Origin: Flavobacterium weaverense
GTDB taxonomy: Bacteria > Bacteroidota > Bacteroidia > Flavobacteriales > Flavobacteriaceae
Reading direction: 5' to 3'
NCBI RefSeq assembly: GCF_003688495.1
Contig: NZ_REFH01000009.1
Span: forward strand, 558,001-622,000
DNA: 64,000 bases
A program made the position numbers and the translations under genes. The notes below the pieces were generated by a model. That model saw nothing but the letters and a program-made list of their open reading frames with translations. It was not told the origin of the DNA and ran no database searches. Below, in pieces: positions 43,946 through 53,311 of the stretch (positions are counted from its first letter, which is position 1; each line of letters starts with the position of its first letter).

Positions 43946-45808
43946 CTAATTCTTCTCAATTACATCCAATTCCACCTTCAAATTCTTGATTATAAATTCT
44001 TGTCTATCAGGTGTGTTTTTACCCATATAAAAAGACAATAATTGTTCAATCGACGTGTTTTTATCCATCATTACAGGATCTAATCGAATGGTTTCTCCAA
44101 TGAAGTTTTTAAACTCATCTGGCGAAATCTCTCCTAAACCTTTAAATCGAGTAATTTCTGGTTTTGGTTTTAGCTTTTCGATGGCTTCTTTTCGTTCGTC
44201 ATCTGAATAACAGTAAATCGTTTCTTTCTTGTTTCGAACTCTAAAAAGTGGTGTTTGTAGAATATATAAATGTCCTTCTTTTATCAATTCAGGAAAAAAC
44301 TGCAAGAAAAAAGTAATCAATAAAAGGCGAATGTGCATTCCATCGACATCAGCATCAGTTGCAATTACAATATTGTTATATCTTAGTTTTTCTAAACCAT
44401 CTTCGATATCTAACGCTGATTGCAATAAGTTGAACTCTTCATTTTCATAAACAATTTTCTTACTCATCCCGTAAGAATTCAAAGGTTTTCCACGCAAACT
44501 AAAAACTGCTTGTGTGTTTACATCTCTCGATTTGGTAATCGATCCAGAAGCTGAATCTCCCTCGGTAATAAAAAGTGTACTTTCTAAATTTCTAGGATTT
44601 TTTGTATCTGGAAGGTGCGCGCGGCAATCTCTCAGTTTTTTATTATGCAGATTTGCTTTCTTAGCACGATCTGTTGCGAGTTTTCTAATTCCAGATAATT
44701 CTTTACGTTCTCTTTCAGCTTGCAAAATTTTTCGCAATAACGCATCTGCAGTTACAGGATTCTTGTGCAAATAGTTGTCTAATTTTGTTTTCACAAAATC
44801 ATTCACAAAAGTACGTACTGAAGGCATTCCCGCTTCTGAACCCATATCAGTCGAACCTAATTTGGTTTTAGTTTGTGATTCAAAAACCGGTTCCATTACT
44901 TTAATACTAATCGCAGTAACGATTGATTTTCGAACATCTGAAGCTTCAAAACTTTTATTATAAAACTCCCTGATGGCTTTTACAATCGCTTCACGATAAG
45001 CGGCTAAATGCGTTCCTCCTTGTGTAGTATTTTGTCCATTTACGAACGAATGGTATTCTTCGCTATATTGCGTTTTACTGTGTGTTAAAGCAATTTCGAT
45101 ATCCTCTCCTTTTAAGTGAATGATAGGATATTCTAAATCCTCAGCACTAATTGTTTCTTCTAATAAATCTCTCAGTCCGTTTTCAGAGAAATATTTATCC
45201 CCATTAAAAATAATCGTTAATCCATTGTTTAAGTAACAATAGTTTTTGAGCATTTTAATGATGTATTCAAACCTAAATTTATAATTTTTAAAGATGGATT
45301 CGTCTGGAATAAAAGTAACTTTTGTTCCCTTTCGCTTCGTTGTTTCAATTACGTCTTCCTCAAGAACTAAATTTCCTGCAGAGAATTCTGCCGCTTTTTG
45401 TTTTTCATCACGCACAGATTCAACACGGAAATAGTTTGATAAAGCATTTACCGCTTTAGTTCCCACTCCGTTCAAACCTACCGACTTTTTAAAGGCAAGA
45501 GAATCATATTTTCCTCCCGTATTCATCTTAGATACAACATCAATCACTTTTCCTAAAGGAATTCCACGACCATAATCCCTGACAGTAACGGTTTTGTCTT
45601 TTATAGTAACTTCAATAGTTTTTCCTGCACCCATGACAAATTCATCGATACAGTTATCTAAAACCTCTTTTAGAAGAATGTAAATACCATCATCTGGTGA
45701 AGATCCGTCCCCAAGCTTCCCGATATACATTCCGGGACGCATGCGAATGTGTTCTTTCCAGTCGAGTGACCGAATATTATCTTCGGTATATTGATTTTGA
45801 TCGGACAT
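43946..45808 (-). CDS. parE: DNA topoisomerase IV subunit B (ParE)
   Basis: A 620-residue type IIA topoisomerase B subunit. The GHKL ATPase has [33 protein letters not shown] and [13 protein letters not shown]. The transducer carries [12 protein letters not shown]. The TOPRIM domain has [22 protein letters not shown] and the metal site [12 protein letters not shown]. The length and the lack of a GyrB insert fit ParE. With ParC it decatenates daughter chromosomes. It is first in the minus-strand run parE - nuclease - parC. Confidence 0.92.
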   Translation of the reverse strand: MSDQNQYTEDNIRSLDWKEHIRMRPGMYIGKLGDGSSPDDGIYILLKEVLDNCIDEFVMGAGKTIEVTIKDKTVTVRDYGRGIPLGKVIDVVSKMNTGGKYDSLAFKKSVGLNGVGTKAVNALSNYFRVESVRDEKQKAAEFSAGNLVLEEDVIETTKRKGTKVTFIPDESIFKNYKFRFEYIIKMLKNYCYLNNGLTIIFNGDKYFSENGLRDLLEETISAEDLEYPIIHLKGEDIEIALTHSKTQYSEEYHSFVNGQNTTQGGTHLAAYREAIVKAIREFYNKSFEASDVRKSIVTAISIKVMEPVFESQTKTKLGSTDMGSEAGMPSVRTFVNDFVKTKLDNYLHKNPVTADALLRKILQAERERKELSGIRKLATDRAKKANLHNKKLRDCRAHLPDTKNPRNLESTLFITEGDSASGSITKSRDVNTQAVFSLRGKPLNSYGMSKKIVYENEEFNLLQSALDIEDGLEKLRYNNIVIATDADVDGMHIRLLLITFFLQFFPELIKEGHLYILQTPLFRVRNKKETIYCYSDDERKEAIEKLKPKPEITRFKGLGEISPDEFKNFIGETIRLDPVMMDKNTSIEQLLSFYMGKNTPDRQEFIIKNLKVELDVIEKN

Positions 45809-45960
45809 TGTAAATTTTGTGGATTTTAACTTCGTTCTTTTCGGTTCCTAATTTGAGCTTGGACCTAGAGTGTGCTAATATAGTGTAATTCGATAAATTT
45901 TAAAAGAGCTTCGCTTCAAAGTTATTAAAAATGATTTCGACAATTTAAAACCAATTGATT

Positions 45961-47139
45961 TTAGGATTCTATTCCTAAAACTTGTTGGGCGAGAGCAATC
46001 ATTTTAGGAGTTCCCGTATGTTTATTTTTCTCGTCTGATAATTTGACAACAGCTTCCCAATGACTATTCTCTGGTTTCGTGTCCGTAAGTTTAATTACCA
46101 TATTCATTGCAGGTAAACCAACATCATTACTGAAGTTTGTTCCAATTCCAAAAGACATTTTTATTTTGCCTCTACAAAAATCAGCGATTACTTTTACCTT
46201 TTCCAAATTCAATGAATCAGAGAAAACTATAATTTTTGATTTAGGATCTATTCCCATTTTTTCATAATGCTCAATCGCTTTTTTAGCAAACTCAATTGGA
46301 TCACCACTATCATGCCTAACACCGTCAAAAAGCTTCGAATATTTTTTATTAAACTGTTCGAAAAATACTTCGGTAGTATACGTATCTGTTAATGCAATTC
46401 CGAGGTCACCTTGATACACTTTTGTCCAATTTTCGAGACTAACCGCATTAGCAACTTTAAATCCATATTCCGAAGCGTGATACATAAACCATTCGTGAGC
46501 GTGAGTTCCTGACGGTTTTCTGTTTTGAGACATTGCAAAATGCACATTACTAGTTCCTAAAAAATTATCTGCACCATGCGCATCTAATGTATCATTAACC
46601 ATTTTTTGGACTTCGTAAGAATGACGACGACGAGTTCCAAATTCTAAAATCACGACTCCCAAACTCTTATAACTTTCAATTTTTGATTTATTGATGCGTT
46701 TTACTTCTTCATCGTCCACACGAACTAAATTTTGAGAAACATAAAAAAGTTCAGAGATCAAAGCCATTAATGGAACTTCCCAAAGAATTGTTCGGTACCA
46801 ATATCCTTCAATAGTCACTTTTAGCTCGCTTCCCTCCTGCTCAATCTTAACTTCAGTTGGATCGTATTGATAGCCTTGCAAAAAATCTAAATAAGTTGGA
46901 TCTAAATAGGGACAATTATCAGCAAGAAACTTCTTTTCAGCAATCGTTAATTTTAAATTAATCATTTTATCAACAGCTTTGCGAAGCAAATTAGCAAAAT
47001 GAGGAGGAAATTGATGTTTTCCTCGATTGATGAATGCATAACGAACTTTAGCTTTTGGAAAAAGCTTGATTACAGCATGCTGCATGGTAAATTTATAGAA
47101 ATCGTTATCTAAAATTGAATGTAATTGAACTGAAATCAT
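45961..47139 (-). CDS. pncB: Nicotinate phosphoribosyltransferase
   Basis: A 392-residue enzyme of NAD salvage that joins nicotinate and PRPP to form nicotinate mononucleotide. Family marks are LDNDFYKFTMQHAV at the N-terminus, ILEFGTRRRHSYEVQ, NVHFAMSQNRKPSGTHAHEW with the catalytic His, and GVRHDSGDP. Length is close to E. coli PncB (400). The flavin reductase gene lies 6 bp upstream on the same strand, so they are co-transcribed. Confidence 0.93.
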   Translation of the reverse strand: MISVQLHSILDNDFYKFTMQHAVIKLFPKAKVRYAFINRGKHQFPPHFANLLRKAVDKMINLKLTIAEKKFLADNCPYLDPTYLDFLQGYQYDPTEVKIEQEGSELKVTIEGYWYRTILWEVPLMALISELFYVSQNLVRVDDEEVKRINKSKIESYKSLGVVILEFGTRRRHSYEVQKMVNDTLDAHGADNFLGTSNVHFAMSQNRKPSGTHAHEWFMYHASEYGFKVANAVSLENWTKVYQGDLGIALTDTYTTEVFFEQFNKKYSKLFDGVRHDSGDPIEFAKKAIEHYEKMGIDPKSKIIVFSDSLNLEKVKVIADFCRGKIKMSFGIGTNFSNDVGLPAMNMVIKLTDTKPENSHWEAVVKLSDEKNKHTGTPKMIALAQQVLGIES

Positions 47140-47145
47140 ATGCTT

Positions 47146-47670
47146 TTAAAAATTGTCTGCGATTATTTTTTGAAGTTCATTTCGCATTTTATCATTGCTT
47201 ATCTCTCCTTTTTCAATATCGAAATTATCATCAAAACTTGGTAATGAAAATGTTGCTTTTACATTCCCTCCATAAAAAGGAAAAGCATTTTTAGCAATTC
47301 CTAAAACACTTGTTGCACCGTTTGCTCCTGTAGAAGTTGCTATAAGAAGCATAGGTTTATCTTGAAAAATGTCTTTTCTAATTCGTGTACACCAGTCAAA
47401 AACATTTTTGAAAGCAACAGAATAATTTCCGTTATTCTCCGCCATTGAAACTACTAAAAGATCTGCAGTGCTGATTTTGTCTACAAAATTTTGAGCCAAA
47501 TTATGTTTTCCAATTTCTTCCTCGATATCAACAGAATAAATAGGCATTTGGAAATCATTTAAATCTAGTACTTCAACTTCTGCATCATTGAATAGATGTG
47601 CCGCTGATGTCACTAATTTTTTATTGATGGAGTTTTTACTCGGGCTTGCGCCAAAAGCTATAATTTTCAT
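47146..47670 (-). CDS. NAD(P)H-dependent FMN reductase family protein
   Basis: A 174-residue flavodoxin-like protein. The phosphate-binding loop is FGASPSKNSINKKLV, followed by LDLNDFQMPIYSVDIE, SMAENNGNYSVAFKNVFDW and TSTGANGATSVLG, in the usual order of the NADPH-dependent FMN reductase family (chromate reductase, YieF, ArsH). It probably reduces quinones, flavins or azo compounds. Pairing with pncB 6 bp away links it loosely with NAD(P) metabolism. Confidence 0.85.
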   Translation of the reverse strand: MKIIAFGASPSKNSINKKLVTSAAHLFNDAEVEVLDLNDFQMPIYSVDIEEEIGKHNLAQNFVDKISTADLLVVSMAENNGNYSVAFKNVFDWCTRIRKDIFQDKPMLLIATSTGANGATSVLGIAKNAFPFYGGNVKATFSLPSFDDNFDIEKGEISNDKMRNELQKIIADNF

Positions 47671-47737
47671 AGTTTTTTTTTATAAAAATAGTGAAATTAG
47701 AGCACGAATGGAATTGAATACTTATAATTCTAACTAG

Positions 47738-48240
47738 TTTATCATTGCGGAAGAATCCATTACTTCAATAAGTATTTTTTTTGAGATGCTTCCAGCATGA
47801 CAAACTGGGAGGTTTTTTTTATACAAAAACTGGAGTCTCCGTTTAATTTGTCATTCCGGAGGAATCCCTAACTGTAATAAGTAAATTGTTGAGATGCTTC
47901 CAGCATGACAAACTGGGAGGTTTTTTTATACAAAAACTGGAGTCTCCGTTTAATTTGTCATTCCGGAGGAATCCCTGACTGCAATAAGTAAATTGTTGAG
48001 ATGCTTCCAGCATTACAAACTTTATGAACTTGTTTTAAGCAAAAACTGGAATCCCCGTTTAGTTTGTCATTCATTAGGAATCCCTGACTGTGATAAGTAA
48101 ATTGTTGAGATGCTTCCAGTATGACAAACTGGGAGGATTTTTGTTATGCAAAAACTGGAATTCCCGTTAAGTTTGTCATTCCGGAGGAATCCCTGACTGC
48201 AACACGTAAATTGTTAATATGCATACAATATGACAAAATT
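47738..48240. repeat. Tandem array of ~108-bp palindromic units
   Basis: The word GAGATGCTTCCAGCATGAC starts at 47783, 47891, 47998 and 48107, with a decayed fifth copy near 48214, so the unit is about 108 bp and there are about 4.6 copies. Each unit has GTCATTCCGGAGGAATCCC, about 30 bp of AT-rich sequence, the GAGATGCTTCC word, then CAAACTGGGAGG, a T run, and ACTGGAGTCTCCG. The two GTCAT arms match each other as an imperfect inverted repeat (14 of 19), so every unit can form a hairpin. Copies are nearly identical in the middle and diverged at the edges. There are no spacers, so it is not CRISPR. Confidence 0.85.
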
Positions 48241-48252
48241 TAGGTTAAAAAA

Positions 48253-48278
48253 AAACCGCAGAATTGCTTCTACGGTTT
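48253..48278 (-). terminator. Terminator of ychF
   Basis: Arms AAACCGCAGAA (48253-48263) and TTCTACGGTTT (48268-48278) pair with one wobble. The A run to the left is a U run for minus-strand transcripts coming from ychF. Confidence 0.8.
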
Positions 48279-48300
48279 CTATTAATTTTATGCACAACAA

Positions 48301-48323
48301 TTGATTCCTCTCTCGCAATGACT
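48301..48323 (-). repeat. GTCATTGCGAG-type repeat remnant at the ychF stop
   Basis: On the minus strand the sequence reads TCATTGCGAGAGAGGAATC starting inside the TAG stop codon of ychF. It resembles the GTCATTCCGGAGGAATC arm of the neighbouring tandem array and the remnant at 55704-55727. Confidence 0.5.
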
Positions 48324-49416
48324 ATACGTTAAAACGGAAGTGCATTACATCACCATCTTTTACGATGTATTCTTTTCCTTCTACTTTGAATTTTCCAGCT
48401 TCTTTACATTTAGCTTCTGAACCGTAATGTACAAAATCCTCGTATGCGATAACTTCTGCACGAATAAATCCTTTTTCGAAGTCGGTGTGAATCACTCCTG
48501 CAGCTTGTGGCGCAGTAGATCCAATATTGATCGTCCAAGCGCGAACTTCTTTTACACCTGCTGTGAAATAAGTCTGTTGTTTTAATAATTTATAAGCAGC
48601 ACGAATTAAAACTGAAGCTCCTGGCTCACTCAATCCCATGTCTTCAAGGAAAACTTGGCGTTCTTCATAGCTTTCAAGTTCTGTGATGTCAGCTTCAGCT
48701 CCTACAGAAAGGATGATTACTTCAGCATCTTCATCTTTAACTAGTTCACGAACTTGGTCAACATATTTATTTCCGCTTACTGCTGAATTCTCATCAACAT
48801 TACAAACGTATAATACTGGTTTAGCAGTTATCAATTGAAAAGACTCCATTAAAACCTCTTCATCATTACCTTGAGGTGTAATTGTTCTAGCAGATTTAGC
48901 TTGTAACAACGTTTCTCTAATACGATCTAAAAGTGCTTTTTCAGTCTGTGCTTCTTTATTCCCTGTTTTTGCAGCACGATTTACTTTTTCTAAACGTTTT
49001 TCTACCGTTTCTAAATCTTTTAACTGCAATTCAATATCGATCGTTTCTTTATCGCGAATTGGGTTTACATTTCCATCAACGTGAACAATATTATCATTAT
49101 CAAAACAACGTAAAACGTGAATAATAGCGTTACACTCTCTAATATTTCCAAGAAATTGATTTCCTAAACCTTCTCCTTTACTTGCTCCTTTTACTAATCC
49201 AGCAATATCTACGATATCTACAGTAGCCATTTGAACACGCTCTGGTTTTACTAATTCTTCCAGTTTTTGCATTCTAGAATCCGGTACATTAACAACTCCT
49301 ATATTAGGTTCGATAGTACAAAAAGGAAAATTGGCACTTTGCGCCTTTGCATTTGACAAACAATTAAATAATGTTGATTTTCCAACATTTGGTAACCCTA
49401 CAATTCCTGCTTTCAT
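48322..49416 (-). CDS. ychF: Redox-regulated ATPase YchF
   Basis: A 364-residue Obg-family P-loop protein. The N-terminus MKAGIVGLPNVGKSTLFN is the G1 loop; G3 is DIAGLVKGASKGEGLGNQF. The specificity loop (CNVDE region) differs from NKxD, which is why YchF prefers ATP. A coiled-coil insertion (about residues 125-165) and a C-terminal TGS domain (TAPQAAGVIHTDFEKGFIRAE, GDVMHFRFN) complete it. It binds ribosomes and takes part in the oxidative stress response. Single gene with its own promoter and terminator. Confidence 0.94.
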   Translation of the reverse strand: MKAGIVGLPNVGKSTLFNCLSNAKAQSANFPFCTIEPNIGVVNVPDSRMQKLEELVKPERVQMATVDIVDIAGLVKGASKGEGLGNQFLGNIRECNAIIHVLRCFDNDNIVHVDGNVNPIRDKETIDIELQLKDLETVEKRLEKVNRAAKTGNKEAQTEKALLDRIRETLLQAKSARTITPQGNDEEVLMESFQLITAKPVLYVCNVDENSAVSGNKYVDQVRELVKDEDAEVIILSVGAEADITELESYEERQVFLEDMGLSEPGASVLIRAAYKLLKQQTYFTAGVKEVRAWTINIGSTAPQAAGVIHTDFEKGFIRAEVIAYEDFVHYGSEAKCKEAGKFKVEGKEYIVKDGDVMHFRFNV

Positions 49417-49731
49417 ACTATTTCGATTTACAAATAGCAGTTGTCTGCTATACGTTTTTTGTTAATTACTTTTTAAAGTTTGCAAATATAAGATTTAATA
49501 AATGTTTGCTACCATAATCACCAAATTAATCCATCTCGAAACTATTTTTACAACATTTTCCGATACCTTTAGCGGTTTTTATAACAATTTATTAAAGTCG
49601 TAATTTTATTGACCTATTTAAATGAATTATTAATTTTATTATCAAATTCAATGAATATACTAATGTTAAGTTAAAAAAATATTATATTGCACTGAATTAT
49701 TACAACTAACTAAAACCAAATTCTATTTATT
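49417..49731. other. Divergent intergenic region, ychF / TonB receptor
   Basis: 315 bp, AT-rich. It holds the ychF -7 box (49483-49490, minus). No exact TAnnTTTG was found for the receptor gene, and no operator palindrome or RNA gene was recognised. Confidence 0.5.
49483..49490 (-). promoter_or_regulatory. Promoter -7 box of ychF
   Basis: Minus-strand TATATTTG matches TAnnTTTG, 66 nt upstream of the ATG at 49416. Confidence 0.5.
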
Positions 49732-52440
49732 ATGAAAAAATTAATTTTGCTTTTATTTCTATTAAATGTGTCATTTCTTTTTGCTCAAAAAGAGATTTCA
49801 GGTATAGTAAAAGATAATACTGGCTTTGCTTTACCAGGGGTTAACATTATCGAAAAAGGAACCAGCAACGGTGTTTCTACGGATTCAAATGGAGCTTACA
49901 AAATAAAAGTTAAAGAAGGCGCAATGCTAGTTTTTAGCTATGTAGGCTTTTCTAATTTAGAAAGAGCAGCTTCCACTACAACAATCAATGTTGTTTTATC
50001 GGAAGAAGGTGGTCAAGTTTTACAAGAAGTTCAAATTGTAGGTTCAAGAAATACAAAAAGAACAGTTACAAATTCAGCTGTGCCAATTGATATAATTAGC
50101 GTGAAAGATGTTACTACTCAAAGTGGAAAGTTAGAAATAAATGAATTACTGCAATACGTTGCGCCTTCGTTTAATGCTAACAAACAATCTGGATCTGATG
50201 GCGCAGATCACGTAGATCCGGCTTCTTTAAGAGGTTTAGGTCCAGATCAAACTTTGGTTTTAATAAATGGTAAAAGAAGACATCAATCGTCTCTAATCAA
50301 TCTTTTTGGAACGCGTGGACGTGGAAATACAGGAACTGACCTAAATGCTATTCCAGCAGCTTCGATCAAAAGAATTGAAATTCTTAGAGATGGTGCTGCG
50401 GCTCAATATGGTTCTGACGCTATTGCGGGAGTAATCAATATTGTTTTAAATGATGACGTTAACGAATTAACGGGTACTGTAACTTATGGTGCATTTAACA
50501 CGAATGCAAAAGGAGATTTCCCAGTTGGAACAGCTAATACTGACGGGTATCGTTGGGATAAAAATGGAAATGGAAATACATTTGGCAAAGATCAATCTTT
50601 TGACGGTGGGTCTGTTAAAGTCGCTGCAAATTACGGTGTTGCTATCGGTGAAAAAGGCGGTTTTGCTAATTTCACAACAGAATACATTAACAAGAATAAA
50701 ACGTTACGTCCAGGATTTGATTTCAGAAAAGGTTTTGGAGAAGCTGCCATTCAAGGCTTTAACCTTTTCGGGAATATGGTATTTCCTATTTCTGATAAAA
50801 CAGAGTTTTACGCTTTTGGTGGACGAAATTTTAGAGATACTGATGCTTACGCATTTACAAGAAATGATGGAGAACGCGTTGTGCAATCCATTTATCCTGG
50901 TGGTTATACCCCAAGAATTACTTCAAATATTATTGATAATTCTATGGCTGCAGGTTTCAGAACTGAAACTACTAGTGGATGGAAAATAGATATTAGTAAT
51001 ACATTTGGTAAAAATCTTTTCCATTATTACACTAAGGGAACAATCAATGCTTCTTTAGAAGATGCTTCTCCAACAGAATTTGACGCAGGTGGACATAGCT
51101 TAAGTCAAAACACTACAAATTTTGATGTTTCTAAAAATTATGATGGCGTGATGAGCGGTTTAAATCTTGCTTTTGGAGCAGAATTTAGAACTGAGAAATT
51201 CAACATTTTTGCTGGTGAAGAAGGTTCGTACGCTACTTACGACATAAATAGGAGACCAATCACTGATCCTACAACTCAAACATTGCCTTCAATTCCTAAT
51301 CCAGATTATGATGCAGCTGATCCAAACTCTCCATTGACACTTCCTAGACCTGGAGGTTCACAAGGTTTTCCTGGATACAGCCCATTGAATGAGATAGATA
51401 GAAGTAGAACAAATTTATCTCTATATACGGATGCTGAATTAGACCTTACTGAAAATTTCTTAGTTAGCGGTGCAGTTCGTTTTGAGAACTACAGCGACTT
51501 TGGAAGTACATTGAATGGTAAATTAGCAATGAGATTAAAAGCAAATAAGAATATAAACATTAGAGGTTCTGTAAGTACAGGTTTTCGTGCTCCTTCATTA
51601 GCGCAAGTATATTACAACTTACGTTTTACTAATTTTAGTTCAGCTGGAGCAACAGAAGTTTTGCTTTCGCCAAATAACAGTCCAGTGACAAAATCATTTG
51701 GTATAGAAAAATTAAATGAAGAGAAAGCTTTTAATGCATCTTTAGGTTTTACTGCAAATTATGGCGATTTCACAGCAACAGTTGATGGATACTTAATTAA
51801 CGTAAAAGACAGAATTGTATTAACTGGTTATTTTGACGCAACTCCTTTAGGTGTTGGTGTTGATAAAGCACAATTCTTTGTGAATGGAGTTGATACTAAA
51901 ACTACAGGATTAGATGTTGTTTTAGCATGGAAAAAAACAATTAATGAAAGCAAGTTTGGAGTAACATTAGTGGGTAACATTAATGATATGAAAATTGATA
52001 AAGTAAAAAATGGAAGTCTAGCAGCGAATACTTTTTTCGGCGAGCGCGATAAAGGATTTTTATTAGCATCTGCTCCAAATAATAAATTTGGTTTGAACTT
52101 CAATTACAACAGAAAAGCTTTTGATGCTGGTTTAGCATTCACAAGATTTAGTGAAGTAAAATTATTAGATTACCAAATGGATGAAGATGTAGCTGATTAT
52201 GGATCATTTGCTGACCAAGTGAAAGCTGCAACTGATACTTACGGTGCGAAAATTGTAACTGATTTAACTTTAGGTTACAAAATTAGTAAATCGGCAAAAA
52301 TTACTTTAGGAGCTAACAACTTATTAAACGTCTATCCTGATCAACAAGATGACTGGGTTGAAGGTGGTGGTTATTGGGATGCAGTGCAAATGGGTTTCAG
52401 CGGAGCTTACTACTACGCTAGACTTGGTTTTACATTCTAA
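49732..52440 (+). CDS. TonB-dependent receptor with carboxypeptidase-like N-domain
   Basis: A 902-residue outer-membrane receptor. It has a signal peptide (1-18, LLNVSFLFAQ), a CarboxypepD_reg-like domain (KEISGIVKDNTGFALPGVNI to AMLVFSYVGF), a plug (VPIDIISVKDV, ASLRGLGPDQTLVLINGKR, IKRIEILRDGAAAQYGSDAI) and a 22-strand barrel ending in an aromatic residue (YYARLGFTF). The plug form LVLINGKRRHQSS resembles receptors for siderophores, vitamin B12-like or other non-glycan ligands. No susD partner follows, so a SusC role is unlikely. The ligand is not known. Confidence 0.92.
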   Translation: MKKLILLLFLLNVSFLFAQKEISGIVKDNTGFALPGVNIIEKGTSNGVSTDSNGAYKIKVKEGAMLVFSYVGFSNLERAASTTTINVVLSEEGGQVLQEVQIVGSRNTKRTVTNSAVPIDIISVKDVTTQSGKLEINELLQYVAPSFNANKQSGSDGADHVDPASLRGLGPDQTLVLINGKRRHQSSLINLFGTRGRGNTGTDLNAIPAASIKRIEILRDGAAAQYGSDAIAGVINIVLNDDVNELTGTVTYGAFNTNAKGDFPVGTANTDGYRWDKNGNGNTFGKDQSFDGGSVKVAANYGVAIGEKGGFANFTTEYINKNKTLRPGFDFRKGFGEAAIQGFNLFGNMVFPISDKTEFYAFGGRNFRDTDAYAFTRNDGERVVQSIYPGGYTPRITSNIIDNSMAAGFRTETTSGWKIDISNTFGKNLFHYYTKGTINASLEDASPTEFDAGGHSLSQNTTNFDVSKNYDGVMSGLNLAFGAEFRTEKFNIFAGEEGSYATYDINRRPITDPTTQTLPSIPNPDYDAADPNSPLTLPRPGGSQGFPGYSPLNEIDRSRTNLSLYTDAELDLTENFLVSGAVRFENYSDFGSTLNGKLAMRLKANKNINIRGSVSTGFRAPSLAQVYYNLRFTNFSSAGATEVLLSPNNSPVTKSFGIEKLNEEKAFNASLGFTANYGDFTATVDGYLINVKDRIVLTGYFDATPLGVGVDKAQFFVNGVDTKTTGLDVVLAWKKTINESKFGVTLVGNINDMKIDKVKNGSLAANTFFGERDKGFLLASAPNNKFGLNFNYNRKAFDAGLAFTRFSEVKLLDYQMDEDVADYGSFADQVKAATDTYGAKIVTDLTLGYKISKSAKITLGANNLLNVYPDQQDDWVEGGGYWDAVQMGFSGAYYYARLGFTF

Positions 52441-52466
52441 TTGGATTTAAAGAATTATTTTATTTC

Positions 52467-52500
52467 AAAAAAGAGTTGTCGAAAGGCAGCTCTTTTTTTT
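52467..52500 (+). terminator. Terminator of TonB receptor gene
   Basis: Arms AAAAAAGAGTTG (52467-52478) and CAGCTCTTTTTT (52487-52498) with one wobble, an 8-nt loop and a T run. Confidence 0.85.
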
Positions 52501-52775
52501 GTTCAATATTTTCAATAAAAACTTATATTGTTGAATGCATATTATTCGATAAGCAGAAGGCTTTGTCAACTGTAAAACAAAATTTTTTATTAATTATTAT
52601 AGAATATAGAAAATCAAAATACTATTATACAAAAGGTTTCCGCTACGCTGAAGATGACGAACTAAATATTTTTTGCTTTCACAAAAATTAAAATCACAGC
52701 GGACAAATAGAATATAATTTATTCTTATAAGACGTGTTCAATGTTATAAAATTTTAAAATTTGTTCCATAAAAAA

Positions 52776-52801
52776 AACCTGCTTACATATGTAAACAGGT
52801 T
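52776..52801 (-). terminator. Terminator of ferredoxin gene
   Basis: Arms AACCTGCTTAC (52776-52786) and GTAAACAGGTT (52791-52801), with one mismatch and a 4-nt loop. The A run to the left gives the U tract on the minus strand. Confidence 0.8.
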
Positions 52802-52825
52802 CTATAATATTTTGCGATTTATTAC

Positions 52826-53176
52826 TTATTCGTTGTGCAAGAATGCTTGTCTATTAAGTAACGTTTCTTCAGACTCTACATGGTTGTCATCAGGAATACA
52901 GCAGTCTACGGGACAAACCGCAGCACATTGTGGCTCATCGTGAAAACCTTTACATTCTGTACATTTTCCAGGAACTATATAATAAACTTCATCTGAAATA
53001 GGTGTTTGAGCCTCATCAGAATCTACTTCTGTACCGTCTGGTAAAATAATTTTACCTTTCAATTTCGTTCCATCTTTATATCTCCAATCGTCTGCTCCTT
53101 CGTATATCGCTGTATTTGGGCATTCTGGTTCACAAGCGCCACAATTGATACATTCGTCCGTTATAATAATTGCCAT
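52826..53176 (-). CDS. 4Fe-4S dicluster ferredoxin
   Basis: A 116-residue ferredoxin. Cluster ligands lie in [19 protein letters not shown] near the N-terminus and in [22 protein letters not shown] near residue 80, the pattern of 2[4Fe-4S] bacterial ferredoxins with an insertion between the two motifs. The middle and C-terminal extra segments are acidic. It is a cytosolic electron carrier. It is transcribed away from the acyl-CoA reductase gene, and the pair ferredoxin / acyl-CoA reductase / serC / serA recurs in flavobacteria, from memory. Confidence 0.9.
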   Translation of the reverse strand: MAIIITDECINCGACEPECPNTAIYEGADDWRYKDGTKLKGKIILPDGTEVDSDEAQTPISDEVYYIVPGKCTECKGFHDEPQCAAVCPVDCCIPDDNHVESEETLLNRQAFLHNE

Positions 53177-53265
53177 TGTTCTTTATTTAAAAGTATAAAT
53201 AGTTAGGTATTAGAGTTTGTTATTAAAACTTGAGCTTTTTTAGCAATGTCTAAATACTTTATCCT

Positions 53266-53273
53266 TATTTTTG
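53266..53273 (+). promoter_or_regulatory. Promoter -7 box of acyl-CoA reductase operon
   Basis: TATTTTTG matches TAnnTTTG, 38 nt upstream of the ATG at 53312. It lies 2 bp from the divergent ferredoxin -7 box. Confidence 0.5.
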
Positions 53274-53275
53274 TG

Positions 53276-53307
53276 CAAAATTACAATCAAAACTATTCAT
53301 AAGCAAA
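53276..53307 (-). promoter_or_regulatory. Promoter of ferredoxin gene
   Basis: On the minus strand TTTG (53304-53307) and TAATTTTG (53276-53283) are separated by 20 bp, a good Bacteroidota -33/-7 pair. The leader would be about 90 nt. Confidence 0.5.
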
Positions 53308-53311
53308 CATT

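Larger units (their letters stand above)
52441..52825. other. Intergenic region, TonB receptor / ferredoxin
   Basis: 385 bp between convergent genes, framed by terminators at 52467-52498 and 52776-52801. A 71-codon open frame in between (52476-52691) begins inside the first terminator and shows no protein-like features, so I do not call it. Confidence 0.55.

Noticed and set aside
47738..48240. CRISPR array
   Set aside because: Repeated units are contiguous ~108-bp direct repeats with no unique spacers, and no cas genes are present.
50486..50989. 167-residue open frame inside the TonB receptor gene
   Set aside because: Shifted frame of a gene with complete plug and barrel motifs; no protein-like features of its own.
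52476..52691. 71-residue open frame on the plus strand
   Set aside because: It begins inside the terminator of the receptor gene, has no protein family features and no promoter.
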